A stretch of 64,000 bases of DNA, taken from contig CM035168.1 of the NCBI GenBank assembly GCA_020205615.1, forward strand, positions 123,589,573 to 123,653,572, in the 5' to 3' direction. Made by a program: the position numbers and the translations under genes. Every line of letters begins with the position of its first letter. Within the stretch, counting starts at the first letter, position 1. This DNA comes from Panax quinquefolius. Its lineage: Eukaryota > Streptophyta > Magnoliopsida > Apiales > Araliaceae. Positions 23,093-34,119 of the stretch are shown here, piece after piece. The notes under the pieces were generated by a model that ran no database searches, had not been told where the DNA came from, and was given only the letters and a program-made list of their open reading frames with translations.

Positions 23093-23634
23093 TGTGGCGC
23101 CCCAAAATAGGTATACACAACACCCATTACGAGTCGCCAAATACATGGTACAAGAAGCAAACTACAACTTTATTATTACAACAAGAAAGCTGTGAGTTTA
23201 AATACTGAGATATTATCTTCAGACAATATCTATACTCAAATAAATCCTCATCACATTTATTGATACATTATTTTACAAAATGGTGAGGACTACTAAACAA
23301 TCCTTTCTAAAACCTTCATTCCATACCCTAACTAAGTACTGCATTACATTCTCGCCTCACGAGAAGAAAAATGGAACAACAAGGAAAAGGGTGAGCTCAA
23401 CTAGCCCGGTAAAGAATATTATGACTAAGATAATATACAACAAATTATCGTTAGTCTTCAACAGGAAAAATCGATAGAATCTGATAGATGACAAGTTTCG
23501 GATCAATATTCGCGTGAAATAATAATTCATAGAAGAGTTACGTAGAGAATGAAATCTACTATAATCTATGAATTTAACGGTCCATCATCAATATTTTATC
23601 CTCAGTAACATCAATCAATATGCATCGGAATCAA

Positions 23635-23840
23635 ATATTCATCTTTGCACTACAGCCAAAGATATTCATCGATTAGTCATGTTCATTTAAACACACATTC
23701 ATCTTTGCACTACAGCCAAAGATATTAATCAATCGGTCATGTTCATCTCAACACTGTTCATCTTTGCACTACTGAGGCCAAAGATATTCTTCAGAAATCA
23801 TTCATCTTTGCTGTGACTCTGTGCCAAAGATATTCAATAA
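23635..23840 (-). repeat. Hairpin repeats atctttgcactac..gccaaagat in SOLO-1
   Basis: Four copies of a 37-60 bp spaced unit, each with the inverted arms atctttg and caaagat around gcactac. The same series is at 36089-36365, 41254-41455, 47065-47210 and 53820-53960. Confidence 0.8.
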
Positions 23841-24536
23841 TATCATCATTTAAGACCGAGGATGATGAAAAATATTTTTAAAGCGAATCCGGTGAAACAA
23901 AATGACAAGGATTAAGGATTAAGGATTCAGTACTTGGTTTTATCCACGCCCAAAAATACCTCAAAAATAATCATAGTGGTGTAAAATTCAAGAATGATCA
24001 AAACATGGATACAATCGAGAGTTAGTATCCGAATAGATATTTTGGACAAAAAAGAAATTTTATTTTTGATTGAATAATGCCAGATATCGTGAATAGTCTT
24101 AGTATCGTGAATAGTAACTCAAACACCAAAAGATAGAAATTCCACAAAAACATCTTCACGCTTACATGAATAGTACTTCGTGAATAAGTAACTCGTGAAT
24201 AAGTAACTTCATGAATAAGTAACTCGTGAATAAGTAACTTCATGAATAAGTAACCATGAATAGTAACCCAGACATGAAAAAGTTCCAAATTTGATAAAAA
24301 CTTCGGATCAACATTTCGATTATAATGATATTGAAGAAATAATATCATTACGAAAAAAAATAATATCCCTTACCTCGAAAGATCAAGTCTTCTAATTTGA
24401 AACAGGATATAGGCTATGACTTGGACTTGTAGTATAGCAATACTCAAAGTATACTCAAAATACTCACAAGAATAATTTCGATAATATAGAGAGAAAACTT
24501 GATTTCGGTGTGATTTTCAATTCTAACCTAAGCACC

Positions 24537-24544
24537 TATTTATA
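24537..24544 (-). promoter_or_regulatory. TATA box of SOLO-1
   Basis: Minus-strand TATAAATAGG, 164 bp upstream of the splice-donor-like word gatctttcgag-GTAAGGG (near 24372). Confidence 0.55.
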
Positions 24545-25888
24545 GGAAATTGCTTAGAACACCAAAGCGTAAAATTTAATATAATATTAATATATTTAAT
24601 AAATTCCCACGCCCATCTAGACAATCTGATCTCAGCCATCAAGCACATGTTAAAGATGGCCAACAACATTTGAAAAACGTTTTTCTTAAAAAACATAATT
24701 AAAACTTTCAAAAATTAATTATTTCGGAGCTTCAGAACTTCAATAATTCATAATAAATAGCCCTTTCATCAGAAAATTCGAATCTCGCGAGTTTTTATAG
24801 GAAATTCAATTCTCTACAACTTTGCAGAAGAAAGTTTTTCCAAATTCCAAATAGAAATTGACCAAAATTCACAAACGGCCGATTTTACAAATTTATAATC
24901 AAATTCGGTCAATAAATGGGGTCCACCGAAATGTTTAACATGTTTTAAACATTTATTGCAACAAAAATACTCTTCCTCCTCGTATACTCATATATCCCAC
25001 ATTCGTTGTAAAAATATCACCGTTAATATATTATTAAAATAATATATTTAAATGAATTATTTTATCGGAAAAGATAAAATATTAATTTTCAACAATTGTC
25101 ATTTTAAAATTTTCTCCATCTATATCCACATAAAATCAATATTTTCCTCATCATATAAATCAATAATTAATTATTCACAAATAATATTATTAGAATCACA
25201 ATATTAACAACGAGGCGGTTCTGGAAAGAGGGGCTTTCCAATAAAATTTCTTCTTACTTGGCGCAATTAGGTGACCAAACCTCTCCTTAGAGCAGAACTT
25301 TCTAGACATTGCCAATAATGTTATCTAATAATATTATTCAGATAATATGAATTATTGCTTCGATAATTAAAGATCTTGTGTAATGACAATTATTGAAACA
25401 ACAATGAATATAAAATATCAACGCAGCAATTATTAACTCGATAAAATAATTGAGCAATTAATTATCGTAACCATTATTGAGTAGTGCCTTTTACGTAAGA
25501 ATCAATAATTGGTGCAATACTGAGTGTCTTCTTGTTCAACAACGCGTATTAGTGTGTTTTAACCACCGGGTATTCCAACAATGATAACGGTGAATAACTA
25601 CGCAAGTTATTTAAAAACAACTTATATTTGTCGTTTTCTTCATCCAATCACTTTCCGTTATGGGGCCCACACATGGCTTGCGCCTTGTACGAATATTCCC
25701 CGACAGTACGAATATTCCACGACCAAACGAATATTCCCCGACGATAATGAATATTTTATAACCACTTACTTAATTTGAAATATTTGCATATTTAACCCTT
25801 AACTATCCACATTAATCAAATCAACCCTTACTATTTCAAAATAATAAATAAAGGAAATTCCTTTTATTTAAAAATTTTGGGGTCTTCA

Positions 25889-26195
25889 AGCACCCAAAGA
25901 GAATCTTAGAGACGAATAAAGCCGATGTCTAACAATTCTGCGGTTGGGTCTTTAACTCACGAAGTTCAATAGAGCCATTCGATATGGGGCTTTGGAAATA
26001 GGTTTTGTCTTACCGGGTTCAAAGGTCGATACAAAATTCAATTTCACGCTTTCTGGGGTAGGCGGGAAGTTCTTGAGGGAATACATCGGAAATTTATTAA
26101 CAATAGAAATATCGTTCAAAACCGGCGTATTTTTGTTTAAATCGTGACATGAGCTAAGAAAGCTTGACATCCGTTTTTTCAATAAGCGAATAGCT
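25889..26195 (-). pseudogene. TK-C RT start and protease-RT linker
   Basis: The minus strand from 26182 reads SSCHDLNKNTPVLNDISIVN and [14 protein letters not shown], the linker of Tekay-like pol, then a frame change before the LLDIGFIR counterpart (about 25940-25910). It joins RT sequence left of SOLO-1. Confidence 0.8.
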
Positions 26196-26620
26196 TTATG
26201 GCTTGAGATGACCGTGATTGATTTTAATGGTTTGGTCGTTTGAATTCAGTATAATCGGTTGATTAGGAATATGAAAGCTAACAACCTTATTTAAAATAAT
26301 CAATTTTGCATGAAAAGTAGTTAACCAATCAATCCACAGAATCACGTCAAATGCAAGTATTTTTAATGAAATAAGATCGACGAGGTAATGTGAGGGTACC
26401 GATTTGAACCAAACAAGACTTATAAGCAGTGGATGTAATGAAGGTTTCTCCCAAGCGGAGTTTCCACAGAGATAAGTCAAAGTCTAATTTCTCTCGAGTC
26501 AAATTTAATCGATGGCGCAAGTAGGAGAAATAAAAGAATGGGTAGAACCGGTATCAAATAAATTATAGACTTCATTAGAGTTTATGATAAGTTTACCCGT
26601 GATGACCTCATTCGGGTTCC
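26196..26620 (-). pseudogene. TK-C aspartic protease, one frameshift
   Basis: The catalytic word LFDTGSTHSFISPTC is intact on the minus strand (Asp at 26553-26555, Thr 26550-26552, Gly 26547-26549). A missing base after PTC shifts the frame. The C-terminal half is open at 26480-26196, with LVDLISLKILAFDVILWIDW and IPNQPIILNSNDQTIKINHG. The preceding EVITGKLIINSNEVYN links it to gag. This is one of the better protease copies in the window. Confidence 0.82.
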
Positions 26621-27807
26621 TTCTCTCTCGGGAGGTCACAACAAACGCCTCTCTCAGACTTCTGGGTTTGACTTTTACGGAGCGGCCTTTGGTGCCTCCA
26701 TCCTAGTTGAATTTGTCTTGATGGCGACAAAAATCGAGCTAAGTGACCTTCTCTTCCACAATTATAACATGCTTTGAATGACTGGCATGGCCTTGATTTC
26801 GGATGATGTGTCCTCTCCTCCGCATTTGAAGCATATGATAGGTGGTATTTCTCCTTCCTTAACAACTTGGTCTTTGGTCTTTGGCGTCTTTCCATCATTG
26901 TTGAATCTCCTTTTCTTGAAATGTCCATTCTTATTGTTTTGGCCCTAATTACCACCGAAGTGGTTACCATATCCGGCCCGTTGATTCCTCCACGCTTGTT
27001 GTCACCGCTTCGATGATTACTCTCATTGGTATTATAATTTTTGCTTACCGCTCTCTTTTAGTCAAGCGTTGACTCGTTATCGCGCTCCACTAATTGAGCC
27101 CTATTTACAACATCGAATACAAACATAGTTTATGAGAAATAAGATGTTGGCGTATCTTTGGCTTCAAACCTCTTAAAAACATTCGCGCCATTCTCTTCAT
27201 TATCCACCAAGTGGGGACATAAACCGTGATAACTCCGCAAATTTTGCCTCGTATTGCGACACGGTCATATTGTTTTGTTCCAACTTGATAAACTCCACCT
27301 CCTTCACGTGGCGAATACTTTCGTGAAAGTATTTATCGTTGAGCGACTCTCGAACTTCTCCCAAGATATCTTGAAGACAATGAGTTGAGATACGTTTCTG
27401 GACCGATTTCCACCGATGAATCGCCTCTCAGCGTAACATAAAAGGCAAAGGAACCTTTGCTCTCGGAGCATCCCAAGACATCAAATATCTTGGTAATCTG
27501 CTTTATCCATGCTTCCGCCGGAAGTGGTTTTGGCTCTCCTTAAACTCCGGTGGTCCCAGCTCCTTGAATTGTTTAGCGGTGCCGCACCGAGAGTTTTCCG
27601 TGTTTCCACCTACGTTTTGGGTGAGTCGCTCTCGCCGCTATTGTTGCATAAAGCCTCCGAACATTTGATCATTCATCATTTGGTCGGTGTTGTTGTTTTT
27701 GCATGAGGATTGTCGCCTTCGATGCACATTATCCACGATTATTGATATGTGGTGAATCAACGATCGCTTTATGCTCCATTCTTATTCTCAACATTCTCAG
27801 ATTTCAT
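26608..27807 (-). pseudogene. gag: TK-C gag, frameshifted
   Basis: Starts with ATG at 27807 (minus): MKSENVENKNGA then a stop, the same start as TK-B and TK-G. The core is spread over frames, with recognisable MKEVEF near 27300 and KIFDVLGCSE near 27480. The frame 26970-26608 carries the second zinc knuckle CYNCGREGHLARF. Its last Cys is lost, and the first knuckle is frameshifted. It would encode the capsid precursor, but no intact reading frame remains. Confidence 0.8.
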
Positions 27808-27974
27808 TTTCAGATACTGCCACAAAACAAAAGGTTAATTGACATGTAACAAATTATCTCTATATTTTGACCGACCAATAAAATAGCACAAAAACTTAGG
27901 TAAGTCATACTAGCGAAGGTATTCCCCGTCTCTCCCCTCTAGTATTATTCTCACATCTTAGCCAGGATCATATC

Positions 27975-27990
27975 CCTAAGCTCGATACCA
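27975..27990 (-). other. Primer binding site of TK-C
   Basis: Minus strand TGGTATCGAGCTTAGG two bases from the LTR, identical to TK-A. Confidence 0.8.
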
Positions 27991-29623
27991 ACCGTGAAGC
28001 CCCAAAATTAGGTATACATCACCCATCTTGGGTAGTCGGGATATATGGTACGTAATTTAAATACAACTTCTTAATATAAGCGCTGGGTACAATAATTGAT
28101 ATAAAGCGTGAGTTTGAATACAAATATTGTATACTAGATATTATACAAACTCAAAAGGAGTCCCCATTACAATTATTATCACACTATTTCACGAGAATAG
28201 TGAGGACTACTAATCTTATCCTCGGACCATTACTCCGTTCCACGACTCGTCCCCGGCCTTTATATTCTCATTTCGAAGAGAACATTGAAAGAAAGGTGAG
28301 CTCAACTAGCTCAAGAAGAAATATTATGACTAAGATAATGCGAGAATAAATTATATTAGCTTCACAACGATGTTAAAGCGATAAAATATAATGAACATCA
28401 AGTTTAACTACTGGTGAACCAAAGAATCCATTAAAAGAGTCAAGTAGAAAATAAAATCTACTATCTTTTATGATTTAAAAGGTTTTTCATCATCTTTATT
28501 ATATTTGAGACTCGACTTTAATAAATATTCCACATCATCGAATCACCCCGCACTACTACTGGCAAGGAGGATATTCTTTAGTATCACGACCACAATTATT
28601 CATGTACTACTACGGGCCAAGAATAGTTGTGTATTCATTAATGGTCATGATCATGCCAACAATCGTCCATCAATGCACTACTACCAATTTGAGGATTTTT
28701 ATCACATCATTTGTAACATTACGGTCATGATTACACAGAATAGTCTCTCTCGGTCATAATCATACCAAGTCCATCTATGCACTACTGAATACATGAGATG
28801 ACTTTCAATATAATATAAACATGAGGATGATGACAATGATATAAGAATTCAATAAAACAAGTTCAAGAATTAATTTATCGGGAACCAATAACATCCAAAG
28901 CTCATCGACGATAATCTTTGCTTTGTAGAGTAAAATTCAAGAATCTTGAGAAGAATATTTCCATGAAAGGATATTTGGATGAAGCCTTAAATATCAAGGA
29001 TATTCCACTAATTTTATGGAGTATAGAAGTTAAAGTTTTAACTTATTTGGGTATAATAAAGAATGGAATAACAAAAGAAATCACCATAAATGCGATAGAC
29101 CACCACAGTCGAGTTATTCCAACAGAATAATAAATAACGGAACCGGTCCCGTAAAAGCGCTTGCAGACGGGATATTCCAATGAATAATAAAGAATGGAAC
29201 CAGGTCAACGAAAAAACACAGACGAGGATATTCCAGCGAGAATAATAATAAAAGCGGAACCGGTCCGGTGTAAAACACATGATACATGATGTTCCAGCGA
29301 ATAATAATAAAGATGGAACGGGTCGATGTAAAACACGACGAGGATGTTCCAATGAGAATAATAGAAGAATGTCACCAAGTATAGGTAAATGGCGTATCAA
29401 AGTTATTCCAATGAGAATAATAAGCAATGGAATAACAACAGTTCTCTTCATGAATAAGAAAGAATAACACCCTTTACGAAAGTACAACAAATAATATTTC
29501 CTACCTTAGAAGAACCCGAATATTGGAAAAGTGAAGTAGCGAGAATACTTTTCTTCTTTTCTCTATAGTTTCTTTTCTCAGAGTTTCAATGAATTCGTAA
29601 GAAATAATGAAGGAATGAGCTTT

Positions 29624-29632
29624 CTATTTATA
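29624..29632 (-). promoter_or_regulatory. TATA box of TK-C 5' LTR
   Basis: Minus-strand TATAAATAG followed by aaagctcattcc. This is the promoter copy that would drive TK-C. Confidence 0.62.
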
Positions 29633-29789
29633 GAAAAATTGAGGGTAGCTCTTGGTCTTAACGAAGGTCAAAATGACTCTTGGTAATATCAAGAGACAAC
29701 TACTATTCTTGAAGGGTAATTAACCTTTGGAACAAGAAGAGGCAGTTAACTCTTAGTAATATTAAAGGGACAACTACTATTTGCGAAGG

Positions 29790-29945
29790 GTAATTACTAT
29801 CGATGTGAAGGTAAATACTATTGAAGAAGGTAATTACGATTGTGAAGGTAAATACTATTATCGACGAAGGTAATTACTATATCGCGAAGGTAATTACTAT
29901 TGACGAAGGTAATTACTATTGACGAAGGTAAATACTATTGATGAA
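29790..29945 (-). repeat. Minisatellite gaaggtaattactattgac in TK-C 5' LTR
   Basis: About seven to eight copies of the same 19-20 bp unit as at 9830-9975. Confidence 0.85.
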
Positions 29946-30623
29946 GAGACTCTTAGATAATGACATATGGGCCCCCCATAAAATAATCAAACTTATTCCA
30001 AACGTCTCATAACAAACTCTTTATATACATCAAGGATTGAATAAATATTACCACAAATCATTTTATTTTTAATCAACACATTTTTAATCTTTCAACAATT
30101 ATTAATCATTTATAACTTGTCGTCTCAATTAATAATATAACATATTATCTGAGATGATCTTTGTGACAATAATTGAATCAATAATATAAGAGATATGATG
30201 CAAGAATTATCGTAGTAATAATTGAGTATAATAAGTGACTTCTCACGTAAGCATCAATAATCAATACTGGGTGTAACTACTAACCACGCCAGACATATTC
30301 ATTGTACTTTTACCACCGGGTAGTTCAATAGTTTTAACAATAACACCTCGTAGTTATTTTTATAGAAAGATAATTTTGTCGTTTTCTAACTACGACAATA
30401 CTTCCGTTAATAGGGTCCACTGATTGGTGAGCCGTAAATCGAATATTCCCCGACAAAAAGAATATTTCCGACCAAACAAATATTTTATAACAACTTGCTT
30501 ACTTTGCAAAATTTATAAATATTACCCCACAACTATAACATTATATCAAATTTATTCCATAATATTCAAAAATAATATTTATAGAAAATTCATCTTTATT
30601 TATAAAAATTTGAGGGTCTTACA

Positions 30624-32404
30624 TATGTCATGCCGTTTTATAATGTATTGAGAAACTTGACGATCTCGGACCATCACAATATTTCCTGTTATCCCTCGTC
30701 ATTTCGAAATTTACACTTTTATTACTTGAAAGTAATTGTGAAGCAAAAGGTGAAACAACTAACCCAAATAAAGAATATCATAACTAAAGATAATTAAATT
30801 ATCAATAGCTTTTGTCAATAATAAATCGAGAGATTTAGAACATATGGTAGATGATTAAACTTTTCAACCATAGTCATAATGAACGAAGCAATCCATTAGA
30901 AGAGTCGAGTAGAAACATAATGTCTACTATCTCCTAAATTAAAAGTCCATCGTTAATATTTCATTCTCGTAATACTCATCAACAGTTCTTCATTGTACCC
31001 AAGACAGAGAGAACTTTCATCACCTGTCTTCACTTGAACCACTAAAGATTATAATTAAGTTCACAATTCATATTTATAATAATGTGAATTAACAGTTCCT
31101 TCTTGCCACAAAGGCTTAATAGAATGTTTACTCAATATCCTTATCCCAAAGGCTGAAGATATTCAAATGTAATAACAATGATCATACCAATAAGTTGTCT
31201 ATCTTTGCACTACGGACCAAAGATATTCAACTATAAAATCAATGGTCATGATCGGTCCAGATTGATTTACTTTAATTGGACGGTCCATATTTAAAGCAAA
31301 ATCTTTTAAATAAAATATAATATATTCTAATTATTATCTAATAAAACAAACAACTTTATAAAAGTATTTTGTTTTATATAAAAGATTTTACTATGCAAAA
31401 AAACACTATGCAACACTTATGCATAATAAAATATAATATATTCTATTTATGTAATAACTTTAATAAAGTATTACATTTTATATAAAAAGGTTTTACTATG
31501 CAAATTACTATCGCATAATAGAATATAATATATTCTATTTATAGAATAACTTTAATAAAGTATTACATTTTATATAAAAAGATTTTCTATGCATAATAGA
31601 ATATAATATATTATATTTATAGAATAACTTTATAAAAGTATTTTGTTTTATATAAAAAGATTTTACATTATAATTTCAACCAACTGATTCGAAAAATTTA
31701 GTACATCTCTTCATGGAATAATATTGTACTCAAAAATGATTTGAATGAAAACAAATATATTTCTCGGGTGAATAGTACCCGTGAATAATAGTAACTCGTG
31801 AATAGTACTCGACACAAAAGTGTCCCAAATACTCGAGTGAACAATACTAGAGTGAATAGTAATTTGGGTGAATAGTAACTTAGTGAATAGTAACTTCGTG
31901 AATAGTAACTCAAACATAAAAAGTGTCCCAAATACTTGAGTGAACAATACTAGAGTGAATAGTAATTTTGGTGAATAGTAACCAGTGAATAGTAACTCGT
32001 GAATAGTACTCTGACATAAAAAGTGTCCCAAATACCCGAGTGAACAATACTAGAGTGAATAGTAATTTGGGTGAATAGTAACCCGTGAATAGTAATTGGT
32101 GAATAGTACTCTGACACAAAAAGTGTCCCAAATACCCGAGTGAACAATACTAGAGTGAATAGTAATTTGGGTGAATAGTAACTTGTGAATAGTAACTCAT
32201 GAATAGTAACTCCGACACAAAAAGTGTCCCAAATACCCGACTGAATAATACTAGAGTGAATAGTGACCATGTATTTTATGGCAACTTGTTTACTTTGAAT
32301 TATTTTTTTCAAATATCACCCTTAACTTTAATCTTTTATCAATTTAACCATTTACCAAAATAGAAAAATTGAATAATTTTATTTCATAAAATTCGGGGTC
32401 TCAC
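30624..32404 (-). mobile_element. TK-D: LTR remnant, mosaic of families A and C
   Basis: LTR part starting abruptly at the TK-C boundary (30624) and ending TCGGGGTCTCACA at 32404. The first 600 bp match the beginning region of SOLO-2 (35600-36100). The part 31256-31670 matches family A (ggtccagattgatttactttaat and the ctatgcaaaa words). The end after 32260 matches SOLO-2 and TK-H (cacccttaactttaat, caatttaaccatttac). The rest of this LTR, and any internal part, lies beyond TK-C, left of the window. It is inserted in the TK-E LTR. Confidence 0.75.
31755..32265 (-). repeat. Two-level tandem array gtgaatagtaactc, higher-order period ~101 bp
   Basis: The word tgtcccaaatac recurs at about 31821, 31924, 32024, 32124 and 32225, giving a period of 100-103 bp. 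Each period holds five to six copies of a 12-15 bp word (gtgaatagtaactc, gtgaatagtaatttgg and others). Plus-strand and minus-strand frames across it (31698-32312) are repeat-born and not genes. Related single-level arrays are at 24160-24260, 41690-41875, 47450-47665, 54200-54410 and 58440-58700. Confidence 0.9.
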
Positions 32405-32480
32405 ATTTCTTCTTTCTCTCTATAATTTTCTCTCTCTAGAGTTTTAGTGAATTCGTAAGAAATAATGAAGGAATGAGCTT

Positions 32481-32489
32481 CTATTTATA
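32481..32489 (-). promoter_or_regulatory. TATA box of TK-E 3' LTR
   Basis: Minus-strand TATAAATAG ahead of aagctcattcc. Confidence 0.5.
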
Positions 32490-32494
32490 GGAGA

Positions 32495-32929
32495 ATTGAA
32501 GGGATACTGTGTGCACCGAATGATTTCACAGATGAATTATTTAGCAGTAGCGTGTGAATGCTAGGCCATTAATTTCTAAGCATTATCAGTAAATAACAAA
32601 ACCAGTTACAATAATCTATATATGTATAATTGATCACATGGTAATTACACACCCACACCAATATTATATATATAACAACATATAATAATTGTACTCTTTC
32701 CACACTACCCATGTCTAGACTTTCTTCCCCCATCCATATCAATACTCCACCAAAATCCACTAACATATATATATATATATATATATATATCAACCACCAC
32801 TTTCTTAATTCCCCCACCCGACATCTCTCTTTCTTTTTTTCTGTCCCCTACCCCCACATGTCAACTTTATATATATATATATATATAAATATCAATCATA
32901 TATATATATATATATATATATAAATAATG
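32495..32929. other. Unrecognised AT-rich stretch with three (AT)n runs
   Basis: About 435 bp that have no match in any other LTR of the window. They contain AT dinucleotide runs at about 32765-32790, 32867-32887 and 32899-32922 and pyrimidine-rich text between them. Flanks are normal family A LTR. No terminal repeat or target copy is visible to me, so its origin is open. Frames at 32569-32817 and 32711-32923 are produced by the AT runs. Confidence 0.5.
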
Positions 32930-33327
32930 AAACAAAAGCGAGATAACTTTTCACGTAAGCATCAATAATCAATATCGTTGTGCTACTTATGCAACCACGC
33001 ATATATCTTGTACTTTTAACACCGGGTGTTTCAACGATTAACGGTAAAACTTCCGCCGTTATTTTCATAAAATATTTTTGTCGTTTTCTCAATCAAATGA
33101 TAATTACATTTATGTAGGGGTCCACCAATGATTGTATCGAGTCGCACGTATATTCCCGACAAAAAGAATATTTCCCAACCAATCGAATATAATATGACAA
33201 CTTGCATACTTTGCAAAATTTGTAAATATTACCCACAACTATAACATTATATTAAATTCATTCCATAATATTCAAAAATGATAATTATAGAAAAATCATC
33301 TTTATTCATAAAAACTGGGGTCTTACA

Positions 33328-33341
33328 ACCTCCCCTTCTTA
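33328..33341 (-). other. Polypurine tract of TK-E
   Basis: Minus strand TTAAGAAGGGGAGGT directly before TGTAAGACCCC. Confidence 0.82.
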
Positions 33342-34119
33342 AGAAATTTCGCCCTCGAAATTAAGGTATGTACCTGGTATGTCAAAAAGGTAAAGATACC
33401 TTGATTTCATTTCAGATTCTAACTCCCAGGTCATTTCCTCAACATCGTGGTTTCTCCATAAAACTTTGACTTGAGGTATAACCTTGGAGCGTAGAATATG
33501 TTCCTTCTTATCCAAGATTTGAACAGGAACCTCTTCATACATTAAATCTTCCGTTATTTCATCCGGTTCTAACTCAATAATGTGGTTCGGGTCTTCCACA
33601 TATTTACGTAACATGGATATGTGAAAAACGTTATGAACACGAGACATACTTGGCGGTAAAGCGAGTCTATAGGTCACAGTTCCTACTCGATCGAGGATTA
33701 AAAATGGGCCAATGATTCGAGGATTGAGCTTTTCTCTCTTTTCAAATCTCGTAACTCATTTCCATGGAGCAACTCTTAACAACACATAATCTCCTATATC
33801 GAATTCCACGTCCTTTCGATGAAGATCAGCATAACTCTTTTGTCGATCTTGTGAGGTTTTTATACGTTGTCGGATCGTTTGAATCTTTTCCGTAGTCATA
33901 CGTACCAACTCCGGTCCCAACAACGTTGCTTCACCCACCTCATCCCAGCATACTGGAGAACGACACTTTCTTCCATACAACATCTCGAATGGAGCCATGT
34001 CAATACTTGCTTGATAGCTGTTGTTGTAGGAAAACTCCACCAATGGTAAGAACTTATCCCAACTTGCCTTGAAGTCAAGGACACAGAGTCTTAATAAATC
34101 TTCCAGAGTTTGAATAGTC
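33339..34119 (-). pseudogene. TK-E integrase C-terminus and chromodomain, one stop
   Basis: This is the cleanest pol sequence of the window. One minus-strand frame runs from the CO-1 boundary (34119) to a natural stop at 33339. It reads TIQTLEDLLRLCVLDFK, then [57 protein letters not shown], then a single TGA (33753-33755, GGA in the other copies). It continues with YRLALPPSMSRVHNVFHISM, LDKKEHILRSKVIPQVKVLW and NHDVEEMTWELESEMKSRY. There are no frameshifts. The N-terminal part of pol lies beyond CO-1, outside the window. The tail is the chromodomain-like region that ties chromoviruses to heterochromatin. Confidence 0.9.

Larger units (their letters stand above)
23093..25888 (-). mobile_element. 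SOLO-1: solo LTR, family B, inside TK-C RT
   Basis: A single LTR of 2796 bp from TGTGGCGCCCC (23093) to GGGGTCTTCA (25888), without internal sequence or partner. It is closely similar to the TK-F LTRs. RT sequence is found on both sides. Flanks are aacat and agcac, so the target copies have decayed. It contains hairpin repeats (about 23635-23840), a gtgaataagtaactc series (24160-24260), a TATA box and the GCGCGCC-type block. A solo LTR results from recombination between the two LTRs of an element. Frames at 23280-23477, 24022-24348, 24523-24711 and 25581-25778 are LTR-derived. Confidence 0.88.
27993..30623 (-). repeat. TK-C 5' LTR
   Basis: From CGTGAAGCCCC (27993, normally TGTGACGCC) to GAGGGTCTTACA (30623), 2631 bp. 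It pairs with 1-734 plus 9286-10652. TATA box 29624-29632, 55-bp array 29105-29470, minisatellite 29790-29945. A splice-donor-like word ttctaag-GTAGG lies near 29509. Frames at 28505-28759, 28918-29130, 29038-29490, 29279-29467 and 30424-30651 are LTR-derived. Confidence 0.9.
32405..33327 (-). repeat. TK-E 3' LTR, inner part
   Basis: Family A LTR continuing from the TK-D insertion (tttcttctttctctctataatttt, as at 8437-8470) and ending GGGGTCTTACA at 33327 next to the purine tract. TATA box at 32481-32489 (minus). It carries an unrelated AT-rich stretch at 32495-32929. The other part of the LTR is beyond TK-D, outside the window. Confidence 0.82.

Noticed and set aside
31755..32265. CRISPR-like regular repeat array
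   Set aside because: Units are tandem and degenerate without unique spacers, in an LTR of a plant element.
32711..32923. Frame with Ile-Tyr repeats
   Set aside because: Produced by AT dinucleotide runs on both strands.
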